A stretch of DNA of 64,000 nucleotides from Coenobita brevimanus (GCA_032717465.1 CM064684.1:307501-371500), one strand, 5' to 3'. Counted from the first letter of the stretch, positions 45,719 through 58,025 are shown. Translations and numbers: made by a program. The notes: generated from the sequence alone by a model not told the origin.

Positions 45719-47375
45719 TTCCAGAAATGTATCTCCAGTAAGCCCATCATGTGTCAGATTTACGATTGACCGTTATACGACTTAAATATTTCCAGTTAAT
45801 CATTAAAGGCCATCAGAGGGAAAGTTTATAAATTACTGGAAAAAAAAAAAAAAGTCAAGGGTCGAACCAAAGTCAATTTTTAATCAGATTTTGACCGACA
45901 TTGGTGGAAGGGTTGAGGGACAGGAAAGGAAAGTGAACCAGTTACGAGAATAGGTCGTATTTCGCAGGGCAAGGTCAAAGATTTGGCCTTTAACTGTTTT
46001 TACATGGAACTTGATGGATGGGTTTAAGGTTAACCGGAGATTAATCATTCTAATTTCAAGCAACGTTTTAAAGGTGAAGGTAGTTGGGTAAGGCAACTTG
46101 AACTATGCACTCCTAACCAGATTTACACCAAAACGATGTATTAGGGTTTCGGTAAGGATGAAAGCATTCGATTCTGATTGTAATTGGTCAAAGGACAGTT
46201 GATACAAGGGTGGGTCACACTAGCAGTGGGCGACTGTCGTGTTCGAGTACGCTGCTCATCAATTTCGAAGCCTGATTAATCACGCTATAACCATTAACTC
46301 TGATGCGAGGAAGTTGCTTCACTTCATGTCGACACGATTATTTTCCAACATCCTTTTTATTTTTTTCATTACCATACTCCAAAATCACAGGTGTCCACTG
46401 TTTGTGTGGAGGGGCCTGAGGACCGATTGTACCATACAGCAGGGGTGATTCATTCTGGGTGCTTCAATTTGTCAGTTTATATTATTACTGATACGGTACC
46501 GACATACTGTTAGTGGTAATATTCAGCTTAAAAGCCCTTGCAGTATAAACATTAACTCACACGCTATGATGTTTAGTCTTACTATTCAGATGATTTTCGT
46601 CAGAAGACTATTCGAAGCAAAGGGTGCTACAGTTTTGAACAATCTTTACAATAGGTATGCAGTAAGCAGAAAAAAAGTTATGTGCAACAGCATATAACCA
46701 AAGACGTGGTAATGAAGTGCTCGACAGTTAAACTCCTAAAAACACAAGCAACTGTCTTCACTAATACCCTCTGGGAAACAAATTGCCCGGGGACCTGCTG
46801 CGAGGCTCTTGTTTCAAACAGGTAAATTGGACTGTCCATGTCAAATAACCTTATATGGGACCACAATTGTCTCAATAGGCTTAAACTAAGCATTTTTACT
46901 GAAGTCGCTAGATGGCGCCACCTCAAGTGTCAGCTGATGCCAGATTTCAATTCTACACTTCAAATTACCTTATCTGGTACCACTTTATAGTCTACAAAAG
47001 GCCTCCTTTTAATAAACCCGCCAGAAGAGAAGGAATGCTGGCCACTCATCGACCTGCTAGGTAAAAACTTATTACAAGTGTTAAAGAAATTAGAACCTCA
47101 CATTCTACAATAAAACGATGAACTAATGTGAACTTTGATAACAGATCCTGTCATGTGATTAAAGCCGAGTATCATATGCCTGGGGACTGTACCCTGAAAC
47201 GTGGTAACCTTTACTAATACAAATACAAGATGGCAGGAGATACTTTGCCATTTAAAAAAAAAAATCGAAAATGCCTACAACCATGAAAAACAAGAGGATG
47301 TCATGAATGTATTAATAATGGTTTCCAGTCACAATTGGAAACTTTCATTCTTTCATAAAGGCTCCATATGCGTCG
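45719..47375. other. No gene recognised
   Basis: Unique moderately AT-rich DNA. No splice-flanked exons, tRNA or repeat family recognised. Confidence 0.4.
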
Positions 47376-47379
47376 ACCT

Positions 47380-47895
47380 TTGTCACGTAATGGCGACTCT
47401 CCACACTCCTTGAACTCTTGCACTCTCCCTGTTCGGTCCTTTATCCCTGAGGCCACTCTATGACCTAGTCCCAAGTCTTTTTCGATCTGCCTCTCGCAAC
47501 TCTACCCTAAACATACCTTTCATCCTCCGGACTCAGTTGTCATCCTCCATCCTCTCCACATGGCCAAACCTCCTCAAACTACCCCTTCTTTATCACATCA
47601 GTAATACATTCAAGTCCCATCCTTCCACTCAGCTCTTCATTAGCATTCCTAACCCCCAACGCCAGTCACTCAAGGACGCATTACACATCCAACAAATTCC
47701 CATCTCTGTACTTTTGAGCCTACGAACATCCTCCTCCTCCATTGCCCAGTCTCACTACCATAAAGCATTACACTCAACACATGCTGCATACGAGCACCCC
47801 TTAGCATCGAGGAATAGTTCTCTCAGTGTCAGGAGGGGCAACAACTCCCTAAACTTTATTTCAGCCAATCCTTACTCCTGCAGTCGATCAAACTA
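47380..47895 (-). pseudogene. RTE-like LINE C-terminal fragment
   Basis: Reverse complement aligns with 60.72-61.2 kb: shared plus-strand landmarks GTCCTTTATCCCTGAGG, CATCCTCTCCACATGGCCAA, GTCAGGAGGGGCAACAACTC. Many stops. Confidence 0.8.
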
Positions 47896-48026
47896 AATAA
47901 AACAAGAAACAAAATCTCACGTAATGAGGAAAATTCTGCCGAACATCCTCCCTCTCTGATGCCAGCCCAAGCACTGATGCCCGGCTGTCGTGTGGATCCC
48001 AGCCCCGGCCTCCTTGTTGGCTTCTC

Positions 48027-48090
48027 ATTGGCTGGCCTGCAATACTCGAGTTCTGATTGGCTGCTTTGATGAGTATTTTCATGTGATTGG
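48027..48090 (-). promoter_or_regulatory. Candidate promoter: three CCAAT boxes at 29-30 bp spacing
   Basis: ATTGGCTG at 48027, ATTGGCTG at 48056 and ATTGGCTA at 48086 read on the minus strand as YAGCCAAT, the NF-Y consensus. A weaker ATTCGCCT follows at 48126. They lie between the 3' end of the channel gene (54884) and the first visible exon of gene 2 (44368), so a gene 2 promoter is possible. No TATA box or first exon is confirmed. Confidence 0.35.
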
Positions 48091-48151
48091 CTACTGATGA
48101 AAAACTAAATATAACGGGCATTGTGATTCGCCTGGGTCCCTTTAATCATGT

Positions 48152-48181
48152 TTGCTATTAGTAGTAGTAGTAGTAGTAGTG
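48152..48181 (+). repeat. (TAG)n microsatellite
   Basis: About ten TAG units. Confidence 0.9.
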
Positions 48182-48438
48182 ATGTATTTCTTAGATGTAG
48201 CAACATTTCTAGGAGAGGCTAGGTCAGTCAATCACACTTGAGGAGTTTCATATAAGGTGCTTCACTCTAACGAAGCTCCATTTGGTGTTTCACTTTAGCT
48301 CCCTAAGGATTCTCACGTGGGTCACTCCAGCGAAGCCTCACATGGTGTTTCATTTTCGTGAAGCCTCATATTTTGTTTCATTTTCCCGAAGCCCCCATAC
48401 GACCTTGTATCAATTATTTGTACCTACTAGAGCTACTA

Positions 48439-48439
<1 letters not shown>

Positions 48440-48472
<33 letters not shown>

Positions 48473-48480
48473 TTTATTAC

Positions 48481-48514
<34 letters not shown>

Positions 48515-48730
48515 TTTATTACTATTATTATTATTATTATTATTATTATTTTATTACTAAACTACTACTACTACTGCTACTACAACTACTTCTGGTGCTA
48601 CTAATACTATTACTACTACTACCACTACCACTGCTACTGGAACTACTACTACTACTAATACTAATACTAATACTACCACTACAACAACAACAACAACAAC
48701 GACAACTACTACTACTACTAGTACTACTAT

Positions 48731-48763
<33 letters not shown>

Positions 48764-48768
48764 CAAAC
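48440..48768 (+). repeat. (TTA)n then (TAC)n compound trinucleotide tract
   Basis: TTA to about 48555, then TAC/CAA variants to 48766, directly abutting MITE-1. Confidence 0.95.
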
Positions 48769-48962
48769 TTGACCCCGATTACCGTCCTTTTCCAGCTTGT
48801 TTTACGCAGCTCAGCATCAGAAAGACAATACCACGCCGCTGCATCCTTCCTATAGCACTTCTTCATGACTAGCACGGCATTCTAGTGCTGATTTAATGCT
48901 ACAGCTCGACTTTCATGGAGAGGTGGCAATTCTAGGCCAAGTTAGAGTAAAAGGAGTATACC
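48769..48962 (+). mobile_element. MITE-1 copy
   Basis: CTTGACCCCGATTACCGTCC at the left, GGCCAAGTTAGAGTAAAAGG then AGTATA at the right. Confidence 0.85.
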
Positions 48963-49065
48963 AGACGATTTTACTTACTTTTAAAAAGGTTTCTAACTTT
49001 CTCAGGCGTTCTTAAAGACTGTCTAACACGTTCAGTTTGAAAAGTTGGTCTACGATGAAGAAAAT

Positions 49066-49193
<128 letters not shown>

Positions 49194-49339
49194 ATCGACT
49201 TGAAGTGGCAGAGATATTAAAAAAGAAGGCGTCATCGGGCTGAAGGGTTGAATTTCGGTCAGATTTAGAGAGAGAGAGAGAGAAATTACAGACGTCTGTT
49301 GCATTTTAGATATACCCCATAAGCCCGTCTCCAGCTACA

Positions 49340-49905
49340 CCCCCCCCGGATCATCCCCCCATGGGTACCTATTTCCCCCATGGGCCTTGAATCCCCCCTT
49401 AGACCCATTTCCCCCTTAGACCCATTTCCCCCTTAGACCCATTTCCCCCTTAGACCCATTTCTCCCTTAGACCCATTTCTCCCTTAGACCCATTTCCCCC
49501 TTAGACCCATTTTCCTCTTAGACCCATTTCCCCTCTGCCAATTCCCCCATAGACCCATTTTCCCCCTTAGACCCATTTCCCCCTTAGACCCATTTCCCCC
49601 TTAGACCCATTTCTCCCTTAGACCCATTTTACCCGTAGACCCATTTCCCCCTTAGACCCATTCCCCCTTAGACCCATTCCCCCTTAGACCCATTTCCCCT
49701 TAGACCCATTTCCCCCTTAGACCCATTTCCCTCTTAGACCCATTTTCCTCTTAGATCCATTTCCCCCTTAGACCCATTTTCCTCTTAGACCCATTTCCCC
49801 CTTAGACCCATTTCCCCCTTAGACCCATTTCCCCTTAGACCCATTTTCCCCCTTAGACCCATTTTCCCTCATTGACCCATTTCCTCACGTGGACCTATTC
49901 CCTCC
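49340..49905 (+). repeat. 18-bp minisatellite CCCCCTTAGACCCATTTC
   Basis: About 28 units with 16-19 bp length variants. Confidence 0.93.
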
Positions 49906-49993
49906 ATGGATTTTTTTTTTTATTTGACCCACTGGACCTGTGCTTTCACATGGACCCGTTCCCCCTCAAGGACCTACCCCGATGGACCTATTC

Positions 49994-50433
<440 letters not shown>

Positions 50434-50689
50434 AACAGCCATGTAGGACAATGTATTCTGCTGTATTTCCATGTATCCGTAAGTGTTTAAACGTGTGTAT
50501 GTATTTTTTGTGATAACCATGCACTTTTATGTATTCCATGTATTTAATCTGGTAACCATGTAACTTGTTCCTGTAATCATCTGTATTCCTCACCCCATTA
50601 TAAGGCAGCCATGTACTTCCTTGTATTATGTAACAATCAGTGGTTTTTACTAACATACACATAGGGCTGGGAAAACAATTAGCCCTGTT

Positions 50690-51475
50690 AAATCACAACT
50701 TTTGCCATATCAGGTTAAGTTGGGTTAGGCCAGGTCAGGTTATGCTGTGAGGTTAGGCGAGGTTAGAGATGGGTTGCTTAGGTTTAGTTATTTTAGGTTA
50801 GGTTAAGTTAGTTTGGGTTAGGCTAAGTAGTATAGGTACTTAAAGAAGGAACATTAAAATTGTGGTTAAGGTTATGGATTTTTTTTTTCTTAACAAAGTA
50901 ACTTAATGTAATGGCTGGATCATGTGGTCTGGTTAAGTTACGTTAGGCTAGGCTAGGCTGGGTTAGATTAGGTTTTTTTAAAGCTGAGTAGCCTATATTT
51001 GGTTAGTTTAAGTTTTGCTATGGTTGCTTAGGGCCAAGTAAATTTCGTTGGACTGAGGAAGGCTGAGTTAGGTTAGGTTAAGTTAGGCTAGGATGAGTTG
51101 GACCAGGTTCAGTTGTACATTTATGGTTAGACTAGGGTAAGTTATTTCATTTCCTTGAGTTACGTTAAGATATGCTACGAAATGTTGTTAGGTTAAGGTT
51201 AGGATAATGTAGGCGAGGTAAAGTTAGATTAATTAAGGAAGGTAGGGGGTTGTTTTTGCTGTTGAGTAACCCCTGGCTGGCCGAGCAGATCCATCAACCA
51301 CAGACAAGCAATCATTCCTGAGGGTTATTCTGTACAGTAAACTGATGTTCCTTTTTGGCAGACAGTGCCTTACCATAGCGAAGGATGGGGAAGAGTATGG
51401 AGGTTTGGTTCCCAAATGGACGCCGCATTTGCGTCTCTCCTCCCACTTAACAGAAGCACAATAATAGGTTCTAAA
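50690..51475 (+). repeat. Degenerate TTAGG-like interstitial tract
   Basis: Many GGTTAGGTTA, GTTAAGTTAG and GGCTAGG variants, resembling the arthropod telomere motif in diluted form. No gene. A further short block is at 51605-51680. Confidence 0.7.
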
Positions 51476-51477
51476 TC

Positions 51478-51605
51478 ACTCCGTAATTTGATTTTATGGT
51501 TACCACCCAGCATTATAAATGGGGTCCTGAGTTACAGGAAATCATTAGGCTTGTCACTCTGTGTAGGGACACCTGAAGTGGAAAGAAGAGTAATAAAAGT
51601 GACAG
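51478..51605 (-). repeat. Repeat E fragment, inverted
   Basis: GGTTACCACCCAGCATTATA, GGCTTGTCACTCTGTGTAGG and AATAAAAGTGACAGGAAGG are reverse complements of Repeat E blocks. Confidence 0.75.
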
Positions 51606-51884
51606 GAAGGTTAGGTCAGGGTGTTAAGGTAAGTTAAGGTTAGGGTAGGATAAGCTAGGTTACTAGGATCGGTAAGGTTAATTATCATACTATCATTTAC
51701 ATGCTAGAAAATCAACAAATATTCATTATTATCACCTACAGCCACTGTCAGGCGCACAAAGGCTTTCAAAATACAGAAGAGCAAAATTCTCTTATACAGG
51801 CCTGAGGTGACTAACCCCTTGGCTGCGATGTGAGTGTATTCTAGAAGGGCAGGTGGTTATTATCTTGTTGGCCGAGGAGGCTTC
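51606..51884. other. TTAGG-like remnant then unique sequence
   Basis: GTTAAGGTTAGGGTAGG-type DNA to 51680; nothing else recognised. Confidence 0.45.
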
Positions 51885-52045
51885 GTAGCACCTCTTTCTT
51901 GGCGATTTATTGTATACAGTATACTGCACCTCAGCAATCTTTTGCAAGCTATTTATTTCTTTAAAGTAATGACAGTTTGAATCAATAACATAAAAGAGGA
52001 TATTGAGGTGTGCTGTATAGAATAAATTGCTATAAAACTCTTTAG
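51885..52045. mobile_element. MITE-2 copy, diverged
   Basis: Starts GCTTCGTAGCACCTCTTTCT followed by TGGCGATTTA. The right end is poorly kept. Confidence 0.6.
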
Positions 52046-52566
52046 GCAATCACCAGTTAGTTAAAATATAACCTAGACTGCGACACTCCTTCTAGAATCC
52101 ATTGTTTTTATTTTCTATCCAAATTCATGGACGCATTTCTTGGCTTATCTTCAGACTATTTTTACATTTTTTAAAACTAAACTAGGCACCATAGAGATAC
52201 GGTCAAAGATTCTACAGTCAAGGGGTCTATGCCATATTCTCCTGGGTTTAGTAGGCTCTCCAGCACCTTTTTTTCTTTATTGGTTTATTTTTGCATACAA
52301 CCAGTTTATTCATTTGTGTATTGTTTATGCAGATTACTATTAATTCACTTTTCAGAGGGAGAATAACGCCAGGCTTCAGATGCATCTTTATCTAATGACA
52401 GGTCATGCAGACTTGAACAAAAAGTATTTGGGTGTTTTTTATACATTTTTGGTTGCAAGCTCTGATAAAGTTCCCTCTTCTCCAATGTTTTTACTGAGTA
52501 CGGTCATCATTTATGTCCATTGTAATAGTATGTAATGCTGAAAAGGGACTGATAAGGTCTCTTCAT

Positions 52567-52905
52567 TATGCCACCGCCAATCTATGGTGGAGGAAGCATT
52601 AAGTGACTGCTCTGTCCGTGCATGCATGCATGGGTCCGTGCATCCATGGCACTATTGTGGGAGCAATATCTCAAGAACCCATCAACAGATTTCCACCAAA
52701 CTTTTGTCAGTGGTGCAGTTTGAGGTCAAGGTCATATGGGGTTGACGTTTTTCACTGTGGGCGTGATATCTCCTGAACCCCTAGACAGATTTCAACCAAA
52801 ATTTTGTCAGTGATTCAGTATGAAGGGACAATAAACTGATTAGGTCAGCAAGGTCTTGGAGGCTGTATGGCAAGTCCGTGTACAAGGCTTGGCGGAGGCA
52901 TACCA
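52567..52905. mobile_element. MITE-3: element with TATGCCNCCGCCAA ends
   Basis: Left TATGCCACCGCCAATC; right GGCTTGGCGGAGGCATAC, its inverse. Inside are two related blocks, CAGATTTCCACCAAACTTTT and CAGATTTCAACCAAAATTTT, 84 bp apart. About 340 bp, non-coding. Confidence 0.65.
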
Positions 52906-53885
52906 AGCAATGCTTTGCACCCACAGCTCAGGGCCCAAGTTCTTGGTATTTCATTAATGAAATATATTGTCATTACTCTAAAGTATATCGATATTGTAAA
53001 ACAATATAATTTACTACAAGTTAATGTTAAAATGTTATATACAAAATAAATTGTGATGTCAGAGGTGCTGCAAAGCCTCCTATGCCACATGCAATACAGC
53101 TTCTAAGCTCAGGAGAATACAACCTTGAATACTGTTATACCTTACAAACTTTACAGCAAAACTTTTTAATCATACATCAAACTCCATAACAAACTCTTGG
53201 CTCTTTGTGAATAGTACATATACAGGTATATATATCCATATATAATTTGATTTTTTAATATGTAAGGAAGAACCAAGGCTGGAAGCCTGCGAGTTGGTCT
53301 TTCCAGGATAATAGGTCATATATATTTACACACATACTCGCTAAAGAGAAGTTGGATATATGGAGTAAGAAAGTTTTGAAAAAGAGAGGCTTGGTATTAG
53401 TCAGCAGAAGACAGTAGCAGTATTGAGTATTTACAGTATTCGGCAGCAACGTATACATATTTCGAGATGAACGATTCCCATTTGCACAAAGCATTCAAAA
53501 TGTCGCGTCATCAAGCAGGTTGTGTTCAGATTTACATTGATACTTGAACCGAAATCACAAAATCTAAACTGTCCTCTGATAGGCTCGCCAGCAAGCACAG
53601 AGAGGGACTTAACTTTTTAAAATACGTGGGTTTTATACGATGTTAATGCTCTTTGAGATTTTGGAAATATTTGAAGGTCTTCCTTTCAATCCCAGAGAAC
53701 TACAGAAAACTGACGACTAATGTGGTTAATTACTTTAAAACTATGCAAATTCTCCAAATGCATTTAGATAACACGCAGATTTTTTTCCTTTTTTTCAGTT
53801 ACAGAATTTAATGTAGTACCACCAGCACCTTTCTCGATCCTAACTTGAATTATGGACTTAGGAAGACAGGCTCGGCCACTATAGG
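52906..53885. other. No gene recognised
   Basis: AT-rich unique sequence. A short poly-T and a TATATA stretch. No exon. Confidence 0.4.
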
Positions 53886-54098
53886 TTTTTCACAGTAACT
53901 TGACCCAGGTTTTCGTCCTTTTTACCGATTATTTCACATAGCTCGATGACAGAATAAGACAATATCTTGGGTCTCCATAATTTCCCATAGCATTCTTCAT
54001 GACTGGCACTGTATTCCAATGTTTGTCACTTGCTGCAGCTCATTATTCAGGATGGAGGGTTGGGAATATTAGGCCAAGTTAGAGTAAAAAGAGTATAG
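53886..54098 (+). mobile_element. MITE-1 copy
   Basis: TTTTCACAGTAACTTGACCC to GGCCAAGTTAGAGTAAAAAG then AGTATAG; core CATTCTTCATGACTGGCACT. Confidence 0.85.
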
Positions 54099-54883
54099 TT
54101 AGGGGCCACCAGTATCTTCATATTAGTCACTTCTCATTAGCTTAAAATGTAATAAAATAATTAGCACATTAATGACACGACTACTATTTCAAGACAGCAA
54201 AATGGATAAATGACAGTCTGCATATAGGACGCGTCTATCACAAACAATTTATGGGTTTCAGATGATATCCCTGTGTCTCACTTTCAGAGGGTTGGGTGGC
54301 CTGTGGTGTCATGGCGACGTGTGCAGCCTATAATTTTCCTTATTTACAAGGCTGTTTGTTAGGCCTTCATATACACAAAGTACCAGATAACTGTAATTAT
54401 GTTGAATGTTATTTTTACTCTCTGGGCAAGAAGATACAAATGTCCCTGCCATAAATATGTGATGAAGTTCAAGCGTAGAATTTGCTCTTGCGTTTAAGAG
54501 ACTTGCCTTGTATCTCATGGCAATCAGATATACGAGGGAGAGAGAGAGAGAGAGAAACGGACAGATTGTGCATTCTGGTACCTATCTCAACAACAGCTCT
54601 GACAAAGGCGCAGAGAGAGAGAGAAAGAAGCTTAACCCTCTCAGCACAATGATATCGGTTTCATTATCCTGCATCCCTAGGCATGTTTATTTAAATCGAA
54701 AAATATCATAGTGAAAGTTAGCGATAATCCTCTTTATAATGAGCACCATATCAATTATTTAATTTTCATTTTTTGCTACGTACAGAATATTCGATCTAGC
54801 ATAGGAAAAGCCTCTCGTAGCAAAGGTGTTAAATTTATAAGCCAAGAGAGAGAAAGAGAGAGTGAGAGAGAGAGGGGGGAAAG
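54099..54883. other. 3' flank of the channel gene
   Basis: Short GA runs at 54537 and 54840-54876, the latter just after the channel stop codon on the minus strand. No convincing AATAAA close to the stop was found. Confidence 0.45.
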
Positions 54884-55081
54884 CTATGCGTGGGAGCGGG
54901 AGGGGTAAGGAACACTCGTGTCTGGAGGGCCTGTAAGGAGGACGAAGTAAGCAAGGACGAAGCTGAAGTAGGTGACCGGGAAGAGGATCCTGGAGGCTTC
55001 GTCTATGGCCGTCTCCCCACGCCAGAAATCCCGCCAGGCCGTCGTCAGTCGCTCCAGAGTCGGTACGGTCAGCCCCAGCCC
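54884..55081 (-). CDS. Cys-loop anion channel, last exon: TM4 and C-terminus
   Basis: 198 bp ending in TAG at 54884-54886. Acceptor GTCACAG (above 55081), phase 0. Encodes GLGLTVPTLERLTTAWRDFW, then ETAIDEASRILFPVTYFSFV and LAYFVLLTGPP. The IDExSRxxFP block starting a final hydrophobic helix is the TM4 signature of Cys-loop receptors. A short tail of about 20 residues follows, typical of this family, whose C-terminus is extracellular. With exon 57425-57591 the intracellular TM3-TM4 loop would be only about 50 residues, short for the family, so an unseen exon between them is possible; both ends are phase 0. A 62-bp copy of its acceptor region lies directly upstream. Confidence 0.85.
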   Translation of the reverse strand, partial: GLGLTVPTLERLTTAWRDFWRGETAIDEASRILFPVTYFSFVLAYFVLLTGPPDTSVPYPSRSHA

Positions 55082-55190
55082 CTGTGACATAGTGAGATAG
55101 CTTTAAATCTCTCTTATAACTAGCTTCCACAGCCCCAACCCCTGTGAGATAATGAGATAGCTTTATTTCTTTCTTACAATTGACTTCCTA
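55069..55190 (+). repeat. 62-bp tandem duplication across the TM4 exon acceptor
   Basis: CAGCCCCAGCCCCTGTGACA (55070) recurs as CAGCCCCAACCCCTGTGAGA (55131). Both are followed by AGTGAGATAGCTTTA-type and CTTATAAC/CTTACAATT sequence. The second copy carries a decoy acceptor and the first four exon codons. Confidence 0.88.
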
Positions 55191-55619
55191 TCTGAGCCTA
55201 ACCTGATCCAACTTAGATTAATGGTGAGGCTCTTTTATTTGGCCATGGTGTAGGCGGCATTACAGAGAGAGAGAGAAAGTGGTAGAGCAAGTAGCAAACA
55301 ATAGGAAACTAACCTTAATCTCACCTAATCTCAACCCACCTGCCTTGATCTCACCTATCGTAACCTCCAAAAACTCATCCTCTCTTTAAACCCTCAAATT
55401 CGGACCAATAAAATCATATGGAATACAATACAGCGTGACAGAGAAAATATTTAAAGGTGAAAGTCTAATTGTTCCTTAACTCTCAGACGTGGGAAGGTTT
55501 GGTACGAGTAAAATTGTCGAGTTAACTACGGTAAATAGACAACTCACCTCTCAAGGGGTAAGGGTTAATTTGGTCCATCCTTTCCTCCCTTCCTTTATCT
55601 TGCTCTCCCTTGCACTCCC
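55191..55619. other. Channel intron; nothing recognised
   Basis: Contains a few CTAACC-type words. No exon. Confidence 0.4.
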
Positions 55620-56255
55620 ATCCAGTCCTATGTCACGTACTGCTGTCCCATCCCATTCCATCCAGTCCCATGCCATGTCCTACTGTCCCATCCCATCCCA
55701 TCCCATCCAGTCCCATGTCATGTCGTGCTGTCCCATCCAGTCCCATGACATGTTGTGCTGTCCCACCCATCCCATCCAGTCCCATGTCATGTCCTACTGT
55801 CCCATCCCATCCCATCCAGTCCCATGTCATGTTGTGCTGTCCCATCCCATCCCATCCAGTCCCATGTCATGTCCTACTGTCCCATCCCATTCCATCCAGT
55901 CCCATGCCATGTTGTGCTGTCCCATCCCATCCAGTCCCATGTCATGTCCTACTGTCCCATCCCATCCCATCCCATCCAGTCCCATGACATGTTGTGCTGT
56001 CCCATCCCATCCAGTCCCATGTCATGTTGTGCTGTCCCATCCTATCCCAGCCAGTCCCATGTCATGTCCTACTGTCCCATCCCATCCCATCCAGTCCCAT
56101 GTCATGTCGTGCTGTCCCATCCTATCCTATCCAGTCCCATGTCATGTTGTGCTGTCCCATCCCATCCCATCCCATCCAGTCCCATGTCATGTTGTGCTGT
56201 CCCATCCTATCCCATCCAGTCCCAGTCATGTCCTGCTGTCCCACCCATCCCATCC
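55620..56255 (+). repeat. CCCATCCAGTCCCATGTCATG minisatellite (variable unit)
   Basis: About 15 blocks of CCAGTCCCATGTCATGT plus CCTGCTGTCCCAT with variable numbers of CCCAT. Open frames of up to 258 codons are by-products. Confidence 0.93.
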
Positions 56256-56965
56256 CAGGCCCTGACTTATATACTGACCCACACTGCCCCCTTCTCTATA
56301 CCCTGCTAACCATTGTGACCTGTGATGGGCATAGAGTAACACATTTTAAGTGGCCCCTGAAGGCTGCGTCTGTCACCTGTGCCTTGTGCCACACTTCCAC
56401 TCACCTCTCGTAGGCCAAGGCTATTTTTAGGTGGCCTTGGTACAGCCCACCATTTACCCTCCCCCTTCCCTCAGCTGTCCGGCAAGTAGCCTTTGATAAG
56501 CTGGTAATAAAATCCCCTTTCTCCTTCTCTCGCTGAAAATACTGGTTTACATTGTATATAACTCCTTTGGCTTGACTGTGCAGGTGTTTTGATTGAGGCT
56601 TTGGAGAGGCATCCATTGTCCTCGAGTGCGGAAGAATGAATGAAGCGCGCAGAACAGGACAGGTGGTGTGTATGCGTGTGTGTGTGTGTTGTGTGTGTGC
56701 GTGTGCGTGCGTGTGTGTGACACTAATCTGACCCAAATCCACCTCGAAAGACCTGGCAGCACAGCATGAGCAACACTGCCAAGTTGTACAAAGTTCTTTG
56801 TAATTACTATGACAAAAAGCGATTCTTTCATAAAAGCCTTACAGCTTTTTTATATAAGTAAAACTATACTAGGCTGTACCAAAGCCATCCACAAATATTT
56901 TTAGATGAGCTTGCCTGTATGGGAGGTCAGTTGGAAGTAGGACAGCAGCGCACAGCTGACAGGCA
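56256..56965. other. Channel intron; no exon recognised
   Basis: A (GT)n run at 56672-56720. The rest is unrecognised. Confidence 0.4.
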
Positions 56966-57070
56966 CACCTGTAGGGGCCGCTTTAAGTGTGTAGGACTAT
57001 AGTTGTGTGTAGGGGAACGTCACCTCAGAAGCCAGAGTGTAGTGAACGTGGTACATCATGGCAAACTTTA
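56966..57070 (-). pseudogene. Decayed copy of the 3' half of the TM3 exon
   Basis: Minus strand reads KFAMMYHVHYTLASEVTFP, against EFAIVYHVHYRRSLAAEVASP in the real exon. A diverged donor-like CTACAG|GTGTGC lies at the expected place. An in-frame stop after Tyr-Thr-Gln-Leu and the lack of an acceptor rule out a working alternative exon. Confidence 0.72.
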
Positions 57071-57415
57071 TTTTAACCTTACTTGACCTAACCTAACCTA
57101 AATTACTTAGACCTGACGTGACATAGGCTATCTTGATCTAACTAAACCTGCTCTGCCCTGAAGTGACCTAACCCAACCTAACCTGATCTAACTAAACATG
57201 TCCTGTCCTGACCTGATCTAACCTAATGTGACCTAATCAACCAAACCTAATCTAACTGTATCCCAGCCTAACCTAACCATGTATAATATAACCAAACATG
57301 ACCTAACTTAACCATACATAGCTTGACCATGCATGACCTAACCTGACCTGGCGACCTAACTCAATCTAAATCATCACGACTTAATCTAACCTCACCTGAC
57401 CTAACTCAACCTAAC
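57071..57415 (-). repeat. Degenerate CCTAA-like (TTAGG) tract
   Basis: Many ACCTAACCTAA and TGACCTAAC variants on the plus strand, ending at the TM3 exon donor. Confidence 0.72.
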
Positions 57416-57424
57416 TCAACTGAC

Positions 57425-57591
57425 CTGAGTGACCTGCGATGGGCCGTTGTGGTGCGTGGTTGGGGACGCGACCTCGGCTGCCAGTGAGCGGCGGTAGTGC
57501 ACATGGTACACTATGGCGAACTCCAGCAGGGCCGCGAACACATACACCATGCACGTGATCATCCATATGTCCAGGGATTTGATGTATGACA
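57425..57591 (-). CDS. Cys-loop anion channel, TM3 exon
   Basis: 167 bp, acceptor CCTAACAG (above 57591), two bases taken (completing Val), phase 0 out. Encodes SYIKSLDIWMITCMVYVFAA then LLEFAIVYHVHYRRSLAAEV and SPTTHHNGPS. SYxKxxDxWM followed by the hydrophobic VFAALLEFA is TM3 of the anion-selective group (glutamate-, histamine-, GABA- and glycine-type channels). Two donors nine bases apart are possible: CAG|GTCACT at 57433 and CAG|GTCAGT at 57424. The second fits the consensus better and was used; the first would drop Val-Thr-Gln. A decayed copy of the 3' half lies at 56966-57070. Confidence 0.92.
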
Positions 57592-57599
57592 CTGTTAGG

Positions 57600-58025
57600 G
57601 GAGTGGTGGGGTGAGTTAGGGGCATGTTAGATAAGTTAGGGGTGAGGACTGTGAGTTAGGGGTGTAGGGAAGCGAGCTAAGAGTGTAGGAAATGAGCTAG
57701 GGGTGTAGGAAGTGAGTTAGGAGTGTATGAAGAGAGTCAAGAGTGTAGGGAGGTGAGTTAGGGGTATAGAGGGGTGAGGTAGGAGTGGACAAAGTGAGTT
57801 AAGAGTGTAGGGAGGTGAGTCAGGGGAGTAGAGGGGTGAGTTAGGAGTGTACAAAATGAGTTAGGAGTGTAGGGAAGTGAGTTAGAAGTGAATGAAGTGA
57901 GTTAGCAGTATAATGACGTAAGTTTGGGGCATAGGGAACTGAGTTAGGAACATATGTTGTGAGTTAGGGCATGGGTTATGAGTTAGGGGCATTGGGTGTG
58001 AGTTAGGGGTGTGAGTTTCCATGGA
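57600..58025 (+). repeat. Degenerate GTGAGTTAGGGGTGTAGG minisatellite
   Basis: About 20 units of 17-24 bp, starting within 10 bp of the TM3 exon acceptor. Confidence 0.88.

Noticed and set aside
55489..56309. 258- and 184-codon Ser/His/Pro/Cys frames
   Set aside because: All within the CCCAT minisatellite.
56966..57070. Alternative TM3 exon
   Set aside because: In-frame stop, diverged donor and no acceptor at the equivalent place.
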